The notes beneath the pieces were generated by a model. The model was not told the origin of the DNA. It saw nothing but the letters and a program-made list of their open reading frames with translations, and ran no database searches. DNA of 16,450 nt from an uncultured Christensenellaceae bacterium (lineage in GTDB: Bacteria; Bacillota; Clostridia; Christensenellales; Pumilibacteraceae), in NCBI GenBank assembly GCA_910587025.1, contig CAJUKR010000040.1:1-16450 (forward strand), written 5' to 3'. Positions within the stretch are counted from its first letter, which is position 1; the number at the start of each line of letters is the position of its first letter. Shown here in pieces: positions 7,012-15,900 of the stretch. The position numbers and the translations under genes were made by a program.

Positions 7012-7625
7012 TTACTGTAGCACTCGCGAAAGGCCGATTGGCGCAGAAAGCGATCGAGGTGCTTGAAAAATGCGGTCTCGGTCTCGACGGACTGAAAGTC
7101 GATACCCGTAAGCTTGTTTTATACGACGACAGCGGAGAATATCGGTTTGTATTCGTAAAACCGAGCGACGTTCCGACGTATGTCGAGCGTGGTGTTGCGG
7201 ACTTCGGTGTAGTCGGAAAGGATACGTTGCTCGAAGCCGACAGAGATATTTACGAGATGCTCGACCTGAAGTTCGGCGGATGCAGAATGTGCGTATGCGG
7301 TTATCCGGATTCGCTCGAAAAAGCGGGAGGCATACTTCGCGTGGGAACGAAGTACGAGAAAATCGCCCGCGAGTATTTCGGCGCGAGGGGAAAGACCGTA
7401 GATATCATCAAACTCAACGGTTCGGTTGAGCTCGGACCCGTGATCGGACTGAGCGACATTATAGTCGATATAGTAGAGAGCGGAAAGACGCTCGAGGCAA
7501 ACGGATTGACTGTTCTCGAGGAAGTTTGCGATTGCAGCGCCAGACTCGTTGTAAACCGTGTCAGTCTTAAAACAAACGATCGATTGCTTGAGCTTATCGA
7601 CAAGATCAAAGAAAACATCGGATAG
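7008..7625 (+). CDS. hisG: ATP phosphoribosyltransferase catalytic subunit, short form HisG
   Basis: Condenses ATP with PRPP to phosphoribosyl-ATP, the committed step of histidine synthesis. At 205 residues it is the short form that lacks the C-terminal ACT-like regulatory domain, so it depends on HisZ, encoded immediately upstream. Typical blocks are ITVALAKGRL at the N-terminus, RGVADFGVVGKDTL, and the PRPP loop region GLSDIIVDIVESGKTLEANG. AAGGAGG at 6995-7001 lies 6 bases before the ATG, and the ATG overlaps the hisZ stop by four bases. The TAG stop (7623-7625) sits in the hisD ribosome-binding site, which suggests tight coupling. Confidence 0.97.
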   Translation: MITVALAKGRLAQKAIEVLEKCGLGLDGLKVDTRKLVLYDDSGEYRFVFVKPSDVPTYVERGVADFGVVGKDTLLEADRDIYEMLDLKFGGCRMCVCGYPDSLEKAGGILRVGTKYEKIAREYFGARGKTVDIIKLNGSVELGPVIGLSDIIVDIVESGKTLEANGLTVLEEVCDCSARLVVNRVSLKTNDRLLELIDKIKENIG

Positions 7626-7633
7626 GAGAATAT

Positions 7634-8902
7634 ATGCTTATTACAGACAGAGAACACGGACTTGCGCGCGTTTTTTCTCGCAGCACGGAGCTTTCGGACA
7701 ATATCGGCGAACGTGTGTCGAAAATTATATCCGACGTGCGCATCGGCGGCGACGCCGCGCTTTTCGGGTATACCGCAAAGTTCGACGGCTTCGAAGTTAC
7801 GGCCGAGAACATCGAGGTGACGAAAGAAATGCTCGATAAGGCGTACTCCGAAGTTTCCGACGAACTTCTCGGCGCGCTTCGACGAGCTAAGACAAATATC
7901 GAAAAATATCACAGAAAACAGTTGCTTGATTTCGAGCTTGCCGAAAGCGCTCCCGACGGAAATACGGGATATATGATCCGCCCCGTCGAACGCGCCGGGA
8001 TATATGTTCCGGGCGGAAAAGCGTCGTACCCGAGTTCTGTACTTATGGCGGCAGTGCCCGCTTGTGTTGCGGGAGTATCCGATATAATAATGTGCACGCC
8101 GGGGACAAGTCCGTTGACTCTTGTGGCTGCTGCCGAGTGCGGGGTTTCGCGAATATTCGGAATAGGCGGCGCGCAGGCGATCGCCGCCATGGCATACGGT
8201 ACCGAAAGCGTACCCAAATCCGATGTGATCTGCGGACCGGGCAACATGTATGTGGCGGAAGCGAAAAAACAGATATTCGGTGCGGCCGGTATAGATATGA
8301 TCGCGGGACCGAGCGAGATACTCATCGTCGCCGACGGCAGTGCCGATCCCGAGTTTGTCGCCGCAGATCTTCTGTCGCAGGCGGAGCATGACGAAACGGC
8401 TATGAGCATTCTTGTCACGACGGATAAAGCGCTTGCGGAAAAAGTGAGCGCGGAAGTTACTCGACAGCTTGCATTGTTGCCGAAAAAAGCGATCGCAGAG
8501 AAATCGATCGACGATTTCGGAACGATTATTCTTGCGGACAGTCCGGAAGAATGCGTCGAAATATCAAATGCCGTAGCACCCGAGCATCTGGAACTTTGCG
8601 TCGAGGATCCAGAAGCGCTTTTGCCGCTTGTACGCAACGCCGGAGCGGTATTTATGGGTCACTGGTCGCCTGAGCCTCTCGGTGATTATTACGCGGGAAC
8701 GAATCACGTGCTTCCAAACTGCGGAACGGCAAGATTTTTTTCCGCACTCGGAGTAAACAATTTCGTCAAGCGAATCAGTTTGATACAGTACGGTAAAAGC
8801 GGGTTGTATTCCGCCGCCGACGATATTATTGCTCTTGCCGAAGCCGAAGGTCTTTCGGCACATGCGAACTCCGTACGAGTACGGTTGAAGGAGAAGAAAT
8901 GA
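7634..8902 (+). CDS. hisD: Histidinol dehydrogenase
   Basis: Zinc enzyme that catalyses the last two NAD-dependent oxidations, from L-histidinol to L-histidine. It has 422 residues. Zinc ligands expected from the E. coli enzyme are all in place: Gln249 and His252 (in QAEHDE), Asp351 (in GDYYAGTNH) and His410 (in SAHANSV). The catalytic Glu317-His318 pair is in PEHLEL. Also visible are ERAGIYVPGGKA, GGAQAIAAMAYGT, CGPGNMYV and AGPSEIL. AGGAG at 7624-7628 is 5 bases before the start. The stop overlaps the hisB start as ATGA. Histidinol itself has no visible source in this operon, because HisC and histidinol phosphatase are not encoded here. Confidence 0.98.
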   Translation: MLITDREHGLARVFSRSTELSDNIGERVSKIISDVRIGGDAALFGYTAKFDGFEVTAENIEVTKEMLDKAYSEVSDELLGALRRAKTNIEKYHRKQLLDFELAESAPDGNTGYMIRPVERAGIYVPGGKASYPSSVLMAAVPACVAGVSDIIMCTPGTSPLTLVAAAECGVSRIFGIGGAQAIAAMAYGTESVPKSDVICGPGNMYVAEAKKQIFGAAGIDMIAGPSEILIVADGSADPEFVAADLLSQAEHDETAMSILVTTDKALAEKVSAEVTRQLALLPKKAIAEKSIDDFGTIILADSPEECVEISNAVAPEHLELCVEDPEALLPLVRNAGAVFMGHWSPEPLGDYYAGTNHVLPNCGTARFFSALGVNNFVKRISLIQYGKSGLYSAADDIIALAEAEGLSAHANSVRVRLKEKK

Positions 8903-9480
8903 GAAAGGAAAAACTTGTCAGGAAGACCAAAGAAACCGACATAACCGTCGAGATCGATCTGGACGGAAGCGGCAGAGCCGATATCGATACGGGAATAGGT
9001 TTTTTCGATCATATGTTGTCCGCAATTGCCGTACACGGCGGTATGGATCTTACCGTAAAGTGTAAAGGGGATCTGAATGTCGACGGGCATCATACCGTCG
9101 AAGATATAGGGATCGTTTTCGGTAAAACGCTTTGCGGCGCGCTCGGCGATAAAAAAGGTATTGCGAGATTCGCTTGCGAGTACGTGCCCATGGACGATGC
9201 GCTTGCTCGCAGTGTCGTCGATATTTCCGGACGCGCTTTCCTCGTATACAATGCCGCGCAACTTACGGGATATATAGGAGCGTACGATGCGGATCTGACC
9301 GAAGAGTTTTTCCGCGCGGTATGTTCGTACGGTATGATAAATCTTCACATCGATCTTCTTCGCGGAAACAATACGCACCATATGTGCGAAGCGATATTCA
9401 AATCGTTTGCTCGCTCGCTCGGCGCGGCTGTGCGCGTGGTATCGGATAAGGTGCTCAGCACCAAAGGCGCGCTCGAATGA
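8899..9480 (+). CDS. hisB: Imidazoleglycerol-phosphate dehydratase
   Basis: Manganese enzyme that converts imidazole-glycerol phosphate to imidazole-acetol phosphate. With 193 residues it is the monofunctional form, without the N-terminal phosphatase domain found in enterobacterial HisB. The two metal-binding motifs of the internally duplicated fold are HHTVED (64-69) and HHMCEA (160-165). DTGIGFFDHML, near the N-terminus, is also diagnostic. AAGGAG (8888-8893) lies 5 bases before the ATG. The gene overlaps hisD and hisA by four bases on each side. Its substrate comes from HisF/HisH, neither of which is in this operon. Confidence 0.97.
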   Translation: MRKEKLVRKTKETDITVEIDLDGSGRADIDTGIGFFDHMLSAIAVHGGMDLTVKCKGDLNVDGHHTVEDIGIVFGKTLCGALGDKKGIARFACEYVPMDDALARSVVDISGRAFLVYNAAQLTGYIGAYDADLTEEFFRAVCSYGMINLHIDLLRGNNTHHMCEAIFKSFARSLGAAVRVVSDKVLSTKGALE

Positions 9481-10190
9481 TACTCTTTCCCGCAATAGAC
9501 ATTTACGACGGAAAAGCGGTTCGTCTGCTCGGCGGCGATTACGGAAAGGTCACCGTGTACGGAGATCCTTTGGATATGGCTAAGCGTTTCGAGGACGCAG
9601 GCGCGGAATGGGTGCATGTCGTCGATCTGAACGGCGCGGAAAGCAGCGGCGATAATTTCGGCATCGTCGAAAAAATATCGTCGCATACTTCGCTTAAGGT
9701 CGAATCCGGCGGCGGGCTCAGAGATCGCGGTCGTGTCGCGTCTTTGCTGTCTGCCGGGGCGGTAAGAGCGGTGCTCGGTACCGTATGCGTTACCGATCCA
9801 GAAACGGTCGGACGGATAATATCCGAATTCGGCTCGGAAGCCGTGGTTTGCGGTCTTGACGCAAAGGACGGAAAGGTAGCGGTCAGAGGCTGGAAAGAAA
9901 AAGCCGACGTAACGCCGCTTTTGCTCGGAAAAAAATTGGTCGGACTGGGCGCGAAGTATTTTCTGTATACCGACGTTTCTCGCGACGGTATGCTTACTGG
10001 TGCGAATGTCGAAGCGACGGCGGATCTCGGCGAAAAGTTGGGCGCGTGCGTGATTGCGAGCGGAGGGGTAAAAGATATCCGCGATCTATGTGAAATCAAA
10101 TCGCGCGGGATTTACGGCGCAGTGCTCGGAAAGGCGTATTACGAAAATAAAATAGACATAAAAGAGGCGGTAAAGTTATGTGCGAACTGA
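9477..10190 (+). CDS. hisA: ProFAR isomerase HisA
   Basis: Converts ProFAR to PRFAR by an Amadori rearrangement in a TIM barrel. It has 237 residues. The catalytic acid/base pair is visible as Asp8 (FPAIDIYDG) and Asp128 (GLDAKDG). The phosphate loops are ESGGGLRD and VIASGGVKD, with TDVSRDGMLTG between them. The N-terminus ILFPAIDIYDGK and the RDGMLTG block favour HisA over its paralogue HisF. The start overlaps the hisB stop as ATGA with a weak AAAGG 9 bases upstream. The end overlaps hisIE by 13 bases. In many operons hisF sits between hisA and hisI; here there is no room for it. Confidence 0.95.
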   Translation: MILFPAIDIYDGKAVRLLGGDYGKVTVYGDPLDMAKRFEDAGAEWVHVVDLNGAESSGDNFGIVEKISSHTSLKVESGGGLRDRGRVASLLSAGAVRAVLGTVCVTDPETVGRIISEFGSEAVVCGLDAKDGKVAVRGWKEKADVTPLLLGKKLVGLGAKYFLYTDVSRDGMLTGANVEATADLGEKLGACVIASGGVKDIRDLCEIKSRGIYGAVLGKAYYENKIDIKEAVKLCAN

Positions 10191-10837
10191 AATATAATGC
10201 GGACGGGCTGATCCCCGTGATTACGACTGATGCGGTGTCCGGCGAAGTGCTTATGCAGGCTTATATGAACAAAGAAGCGCTTGATAAAACGTTGGAAAGC
10301 GGCGACGCCTGGTACTGGTCGAGAAGCAGACAAAAGCTTTGGCATAAGGGCGAGGAAAGCGGGCATTTCCAGAAAGTCAAAGCCGTCTATGCCGATTGCG
10401 ATTGCGATTGTTTGCTTTTGAAAGTCGATCAGGTCGGCGGCGCGGCGTGCCATACGGGCGAGCGTTCATGCTTTTTCAATGAAATAAAAACATTCGGCGA
10501 GCGTCGCGGAAGTCTTTCGGTGCTTCGTATCCTTAACGATACGATAAGGAATCGCGCCGATGATCCGCAGGAAGGTTCTTATACGAATTATCTGCTCGAT
10601 AAAGGCAAAGAAAAGATATGCAAAAAAGTGGGAGAGGAAGCGACCGAAGCCGTCATTGCCGCAATGAAGGAGGATAACGGCGAGCTTGCGGGAGAGATAG
10701 CCGATCTGTTCTATCATTTGTTTGTCCTTATGCGGTCGCGCGGAATGGATTATACGGATGTGCTCGGAGTACTCGAGTCGAGACACGCTTGCGGAGCCGA
10801 TACGCCGGCAAGAGAAGCAAAACCCAAAAAAAAGTAG
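10178..10837 (+). CDS. hisIE: Bifunctional phosphoribosyl-AMP cyclohydrolase / phosphoribosyl-ATP pyrophosphatase
   Basis: Fused enzyme for steps 2 and 3 of histidine synthesis, 219 residues. The N-terminal HisI domain (about 1-110) has YWSRSRQKLWHKGEESGH, then the DxDxD metal site as DCDCDC, and ACHTGERSCF with zinc-binding cysteines. The C-terminal HisE domain (about 115-205) has KVGEEATEAVIAA and GEIADLFYHLFVLM, the MazG-like helices holding the Mg-binding acids. The tail is a lysine-rich extension ending in KPKKK. The start at 10178 overlaps hisA and has GAGG at 10164-10167, 10 bases upstream. It is the last gene of the operon. No clear terminator follows before the rpmF promoter. A short near-exact GATTGC triplication encodes the DCDCDC run. 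Confidence 0.96.
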   Translation: MCELKYNADGLIPVITTDAVSGEVLMQAYMNKEALDKTLESGDAWYWSRSRQKLWHKGEESGHFQKVKAVYADCDCDCLLLKVDQVGGAACHTGERSCFFNEIKTFGERRGSLSVLRILNDTIRNRADDPQEGSYTNYLLDKGKEKICKKVGEEATEAVIAAMKEDNGELAGEIADLFYHLFVLMRSRGMDYTDVLGVLESRHACGADTPAREAKPKKK

Positions 10838-10856
10838 AAAATCGGTGGAAAATCGA

Positions 10857-10885
10857 TTGACAACGAGCGTAGGTTTTAATATAAT
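10857..10885 (+). promoter_or_regulatory. Consensus sigma-A promoter of rpmF-plsX-rnc
   Basis: -35 TTGACA (10857-10862), 17-bp spacer, -10 TATAAT (10880-10885): a perfect consensus match. The predicted start near 10892 gives a 30-base leader with AAGGAGGTG at 10904-10912. Confidence 0.92.
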
Positions 10886-10921
10886 ATATCGGCAAGTGTC
10901 AATAAGGAGGTGCATGTAAAA

Positions 10922-11110
10922 ATGGCAGTACCCAAGAGAAAGCAGTCTAAACAGAGAAGTAGCACCAGATATGCTCAGTGGAAAGTACAACCTGTCGCGC
11001 TCGTCGAGTGTCCGCAGTGCCACGAACTGAAGAAGTCTCACAATGTTTGCCCCAAGTGCGGATATTACGACGGTGTTCAGGTAATCGAGCAGAAAGAAGA
11101 AAAGAAATAA
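10922..11110 (+). CDS. rpmF: 50S ribosomal protein L32
   Basis: Structural protein of the large ribosomal subunit, 62 residues. The N-terminus AVPKRKQSKQRSSTR is typical, and four cysteines (30, 33, 43, 46) form the zinc ribbon of the C+ form. The start is ATG 10922, behind the strong site AAGGAGGTG (10904-10912). An in-frame GTG at 10910 lies inside that site and is not the start. rpmF next to plsX is a widespread bacterial arrangement. The DUF177 (YceD) gene that often precedes rpmF is not present, and hisIE ends 84 bases upstream. Confidence 0.97.
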   Translation: MAVPKRKQSKQRSSTRYAQWKVQPVALVECPQCHELKKSHNVCPKCGYYDGVQVIEQKEEKK

Positions 11111-11119
11111 TAATCACGG

Positions 11120-11151
11120 TGACCCTTGTAAATGCAATGGGTCATTTGTTT
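11120..11151 (+). terminator. Weak hairpin with T-rich tail between rpmF and plsX
   Basis: TGACCC (11120-11125) pairs with GGGTCA (11139-11144), extended by TTG/CAA across a one-base bulge. The tail ATTTGTTT is only partly T-rich. It could be a partial terminator or a processing hairpin that lowers plsX expression relative to rpmF. Confidence 0.35.
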
Positions 11152-11162
11152 AAGGCAGGAAT

Positions 11163-12161
11163 ATGAGAGTTATTATCGACGTAATGGGCGGAGATCGTCC
11201 CGAAGAAATAGTCAGGGGCGCATTTTTGTCGGCGAAAAAATTCGGCGATACGAAATTTGTCGCCGTCGGAGACAAAGCGTTTGTGTATAAGATCGCGGCG
11301 GAGGAAAACGCCGGCGGTCTTTTGGACGTTATCGACGCAAGCGAGGTTGTCAGTAACGACGAATCGCCCACAATGGCGATTAAAACGAAAAAAGATTCGT
11401 CTATGGTCAAGTCTCTTTATGCGCTTAAGGACGATGACGACGCGATCGGTATGGTCTCCACCGGTTCCACGGGCGCCGTGCTGACGGGAGGATCGCTTAT
11501 TATAGGTCGTCTGCCCGGGATATACCGTCCTACGCTTTTGTCGCAGATACCGAACGAAGTCGGCGGTGTGACCTGCATAGCGGACAGCGGGGCTAACGTG
11601 GACGCGCATCCCGAATGGCTGTATCAGTTCGCCGTAATGGGCAGCGCGTATATGCGCGCCATGACCGGGAAGGAAAAGCCGTCCGTGGCTTTGCTCAGCG
11701 TCGGAACGGAAGAACATAAAGGGAACGAGCTTACACGCGCGGCGTATGCTTTGTTGAAAAACAGCAATCTCAATTTCCTCGGAAACATGGAAGCCCGCGA
11801 AGCGCTTTCGGGCGATTATGACGTACTCGTTTGCGACGGTTACGACGGCAATATACTCATAAAAAGTACGGAAGGCGCGGCAAAGACGATTATGTCATTG
11901 CTCAAGCAAAACGTTATGGCATCCGCATCTGCCAAGATCGGATATCTGTTTATGAAAAAAGCGCTTCGTAATCTTAAAAATTATATGGATTTCAATAATT
12001 ACGGCGGCGGTCCGTTCCTCGGAATAAAGAAAGCCGTTATCAAAGCGCACGGAGCGTCTAAAGCATCTTCGGTGTATAATTCGGTCATTCAGATCAGAAA
12101 AATACACGATGGGAAAGTGATCGAAGCAATATCGCGCGAAGTCGCCGAAGTAAATGAATAA
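11163..12161 (+). CDS. plsX: Phosphate acyltransferase PlsX
   Basis: Converts acyl-ACP to acyl-phosphate, the donor used by PlsY for the first acylation of glycerol 3-phosphate. It is a peripheral membrane enzyme. It has 332 residues, normal length. The family blocks RVIIDVMGGDRPEEIVRGA, MVSTGSTGAVLTGG, ADSGANVD and LVCDGYDGNILIKSTEG are present, ending with the region FNNYGGGPFLGI. The ribosome-binding site before ATG 11163 is weak (AGGCAGGA). The gene overlaps rnc by 8 bases. fapR, which precedes plsX in Bacillus, and fabD, fabG and acpP, which follow it, are absent. PlsX and FakA in this window make the same product, acyl-phosphate. Confidence 0.97.
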   Translation: MRVIIDVMGGDRPEEIVRGAFLSAKKFGDTKFVAVGDKAFVYKIAAEENAGGLLDVIDASEVVSNDESPTMAIKTKKDSSMVKSLYALKDDDDAIGMVSTGSTGAVLTGGSLIIGRLPGIYRPTLLSQIPNEVGGVTCIADSGANVDAHPEWLYQFAVMGSAYMRAMTGKEKPSVALLSVGTEEHKGNELTRAAYALLKNSNLNFLGNMEAREALSGDYDVLVCDGYDGNILIKSTEGAAKTIMSLLKQNVMASASAKIGYLFMKKALRNLKNYMDFNNYGGGPFLGIKKAVIKAHGASKASSVYNSVIQIRKIHDGKVIEAISREVAEVNE

Positions 12162-12855
12162 TATCGGAAACACAATCAACGAAAAAGAAAAAATCATCGG
12201 ATACGCGTTCAAGGACAAGAAATTACTTGAGCGCGCATTTGTTCATTCCTCCTATGCCAACGAGCACGGAATCGAGTCTTACGACAGACTCGAGTTTCTC
12301 GGCGACGGCGTGCTCGGGCTGGTTATTGCCGAACGGTTGTATTCTTTCGGCGATGACGAAGGCGATATGACCGAGAAGCGTTCGCGTATTGTAAGTAAAG
12401 AACCGCTGCTGAGAGCGGTGGAACGGCTCGAACTCGAACGTTTTATGCTGTTCGGCGCAGGCGAGAAAAGACAGTCGCATGCGCATCGTAAAGTGGTTTC
12501 CGATTTGTTCGAGTCGATCGTCGGCGCGATTTATCTCGACGGAGGATATGCCGCGGCGGAGGAATTTATTGTTCGGGAACTTCGCGACACGATAGACGCG
12601 GTCAGAACGAGTAAAGCGAGCGGGAACGCCAAGGGCGACTTGCAGGAATATTGTCAGAGCCGTGAAGAACTGAAAGGACTGAAGATCGGGTATGAAACGG
12701 TGGAACGGTCGGGGAGCGATCACGATCCGAGATTCAGAGTCCGCGTTTCGTTGGGCGGCGAGGCGCTTGCGGAAGAGATCGGAAGCAGCAAGCGCGAAGC
12801 CGAACGGAAAGCGGCAAAATCCGCGCTGAAAATTCTTTGCGAACGCGGTCAATAA
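12154..12855 (+). CDS. rnc: Ribonuclease III
   Basis: Double-strand-specific endoribonuclease that processes rRNA precursors and some mRNAs. It has 233 residues. The RNase III domain (about 1-150) carries the signature YDRLEFLGDGVL with Glu47 and Asp51, and DLFESIVGAIYLDGG with Asp117 and Glu120 as the metal-binding acids. The C-terminal double-stranded-RNA-binding domain runs from about GDLQEYCQ (near 165) to SSKREAERKAAKSALKIL. The start at 12154 overlaps the end of plsX and has no strong ribosome-binding site, which suggests translational coupling. smc follows, as in B. subtilis, but from its own promoter immediately after the rnc stop. Confidence 0.97.
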   Translation: MNNIGNTINEKEKIIGYAFKDKKLLERAFVHSSYANEHGIESYDRLEFLGDGVLGLVIAERLYSFGDDEGDMTEKRSRIVSKEPLLRAVERLELERFMLFGAGEKRQSHAHRKVVSDLFESIVGAIYLDGGYAAAEEFIVRELRDTIDAVRTSKASGNAKGDLQEYCQSREELKGLKIGYETVERSGSDHDPRFRVRVSLGGEALAEEIGSSKREAERKAAKSALKILCERGQ

Positions 12856-12857
12856 AA

Positions 12858-12886
12858 TTGATTTCGGCGCACGGATATGATATAAT
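12858..12886 (+). promoter_or_regulatory. Sigma-A promoter of smc
   Basis: -35 TTGATT (12858-12863), 17-bp spacer, -10 TATAAT (12881-12886). It starts two bases after the rnc stop. The predicted start near 12892 gives a leader of about 75 bases. Confidence 0.82.
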
Positions 12887-12966
12887 ATGCTAAACGTATG
12901 TTCGGGCGATTATCGCAGATGCTCGGACGGAATGCTCGTATTTTGTGACTTCAGAGGTTTGGTTTT

Positions 12967-15900
12967 TTGAAATTCAAAAAAATGGAAATAAACGGGTTCA
13001 AATCGTTTGCGGACAAGATAGAAATCAAGTTCGGAAGCGGTGTGACGGGAATAGTCGGACCTAACGGTTGCGGTAAAAGTAACGTAGCCGATTCTATACG
13101 TTTCGCTCTCGGCGAACAGTCTTCGAAAACGCTCCGCGGCGGAAACATGCAGGACGTTATTTTTAACGGTACCGAAAAACGAAAGTCGCAGTCTTTTTGC
13201 GAAGTTTCCATGTATTTCGATAATACCGAACGTATATTCCGTGATCTCAATTATGACGAAGTGGTGATCACGCGTAAGCTTTTTCGCAGTAACGAAAGCG
13301 AATATCTCATAAACAAAACTCCGTGCCGTCGCGCGGATATTATCGACGCGCTTCGCGACAGCGGCGTCGGTAAAGAGGGCTATTCCATAATCGGACAGGG
13401 CAGAATCGACGAGCTTATTTCTTCGAAGCCGGAGGATCGTCGCAGTATTTTCGACGAAGCGGCGGGCATTTCGAAATTCAAGGCAAAGAAAAACGAGGCG
13501 GAGCGTCGTTTGGTGCGCACTCGCGCAAGTCTGGAAAATATAAGTTTAATACTCGACGAAAAGAGCAAACAGCTCGCACCGCTTACCCGTCAGGCTCAGG
13601 CGGCGAAAAAATATCTCGAGCTTGCCGAACAACTCAAACACTATGAGATAAATATATATCTTCATCAGTACGAAACGACTACGGAAACTAAAAAAGCGAT
13701 CACGGACAAGCGCGATGCACTTTTGCTCGAAATGGAAAAATGCCGCAACGAGCGCGACGCGGCGAGCGAGAAGTATAACGCCGCGCTCGTCGAATTCGGT
13801 AATATCGACAAAACTATCGAGCAACATCATAATACGTTGGTCAGTCTTACCGGAGCATTGGAAAAAAATAACGGCGAGATTTCGCTGATGAATCAGGAAA
13901 TCCGTCATATCGTTTCGAGAAACGAAGAATTGATTGCCGAAATCGAACGGTTCGAAGCTGATATCAGAGCCGCGGAAGCGGCTGTTTCGGCGGCGTCGGA
14001 AGCCCGTGTCTTCAAGATCGCCGAACGCGACGGACTGGACGAGCGAGATAAAGAATCCGCAATGCTACTCGACGATATCGATGCTCGTATCGCCGATATA
14101 GAGGGCGCGGAAAAAGAAGGTCGCAGGGCGTTGATCGAAGCGGCGGAAAAGCTCGCCGACATAAAGTCTAACATGTCGAGCCTTCTGACGGAAAAGAGCG
14201 GTCTCGAGGAGCGTATAGCTTCGCTCGGAACGCGGCTCGATCAATCGGTAAGCGCGAACGCTCAGAGGCGCGCTACCGTCGAATCGCTCGGGAAAGATTT
14301 GCTTGCTTCGAAAGCCGTTCGTGCGGAGCATGACAAAAAGCTGTCTGCCGATACCGCGCGCAACAACGAAAATCTTGCGCGGCTTGCGCGTAACAACGCA
14401 CAGCTCAAGGATATAAACGCGAAGTATTATTCGCTTTCCGAGCGCAAGGATTTGTTTACGAAGTTCAATAACGAAAATGCGGGTTTCGAGCGCAGTGTTT
14501 CGAGACTGCTCGACGCGGCAAAGACGGATGCGGAATTGTCTTCGCGTATGGAAGGCGTTGTCGCCAAAGTGATCAAAGTGCCGAAGAACTTCGAAACCGC
14601 GATCGAGATGGCGCTCGGCGGAGCGGTGCAGAATATCATTACGCGTACGGAAGACGAGGCGAGGTATATTATAAATTATCTCAAATCGCGTAACGGCGGC
14701 AGGATCACATTCCTTCCCATGAACGTTATTCGTCCGCGCACCATTCACGACGATCTTAAGAGGTATCTGGATGTAAAGGGGTGCTTCGGAGTCGCTTCGT
14801 CGCTTGTCGAGTACGATGACAGATTCGACAGCATAATCAAATATTTGCTCGGAACAACGATCATCGTGGACGAGCTCAATACGGGCATTGCAATCGCAAG
14901 AGCGACCCGTTACGCTTTTAAGATCGTTACGCTTGACGGCGACGTGATCAATCCGCACGGCGCGATTACAGGCGGAAGTAAAAAAGCCGATGTCGCCAAT
15001 GTATTTGCTTACGATCGCGAACTTCGCGAGATCGAAGAACAGCTTACCGGAGTACGCGACAGAGTCAAGGCGCTCGAGGAAGAGCACAATAAGATCACGC
15101 GCGAACAGGAAGCTCTTTTGCTCGAGATAAAAACCCGTTCCGCTACGATACACGAACTGGATGTGGAGATAGCGAGAAGTGAGCAGCAATATAACAAGTA
15201 TCTCCGAGAGATCGAGGATATCGATAACGAAAACGGCGAAAATAACGCTCAGCTTATCGCATGGCAGGCAAGGGTAAAGCAGATCTCGGACGATATCGAC
15301 TCCGTCGGTGAACTCGAGAACATGATACAAAATCAAAAATCCGATGCGGCGACATCGAGCAGGCAGACCGAGTCGGAGATAGCCGAACTTAAAGCGCGTC
15401 GTGACGAGGCTGCCGCCGCTCTGATGAAAATCAAGCTTGATCGTGCCGATTGCGAAAATGCCGTTTCCAATATCGATCGCGACATAGAACGCTTCGGCAA
15501 GAGTATAGAAAATGCCAACGCAAGCATCGGATTGACTCGTGAGCAGATCGGAAAGAACGACGAAGTCATTGCCGTTAAACGCGAGGAAATGGAAAAGCGC
15601 ATGCTTACCGTCGAAGAAACGGACAGCAAGCGCGTCGCCAGCATCAAGCGCAAGATTGCCGATTTCGGAAATTACAAGCAGAAGATCCAATCGGATATGA
15701 CAATGTACGAGGGCGAGCGAGACAGACTTATAGGGCTTTATACCGAACTCTCCGAAAAGAAAAACGAAGAGGAACTCAAACTTCAGAAAGTCGATATCGA
15801 TCTCGAACAGATGCAGCAGCGCGTTGCCGAAGCATACAAGCTTGAATACGCGGACTGCGTTCCTTTGCGCGACCCCGAATTCGAGATTTCGCAAGGTATA

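Noticed and set aside
7301..8389. 362-codon reverse-strand ORF across hisG and hisD
   Set aside because: It spans two genuine genes in antisense and has no family similarity that I can recognise.
12898..12948. 16-residue ORF in the smc leader, possible leader peptide
   Set aside because: Its start lies only about 6 bases after the predicted transcription start, with no ribosome-binding site and no regulatory codon run.
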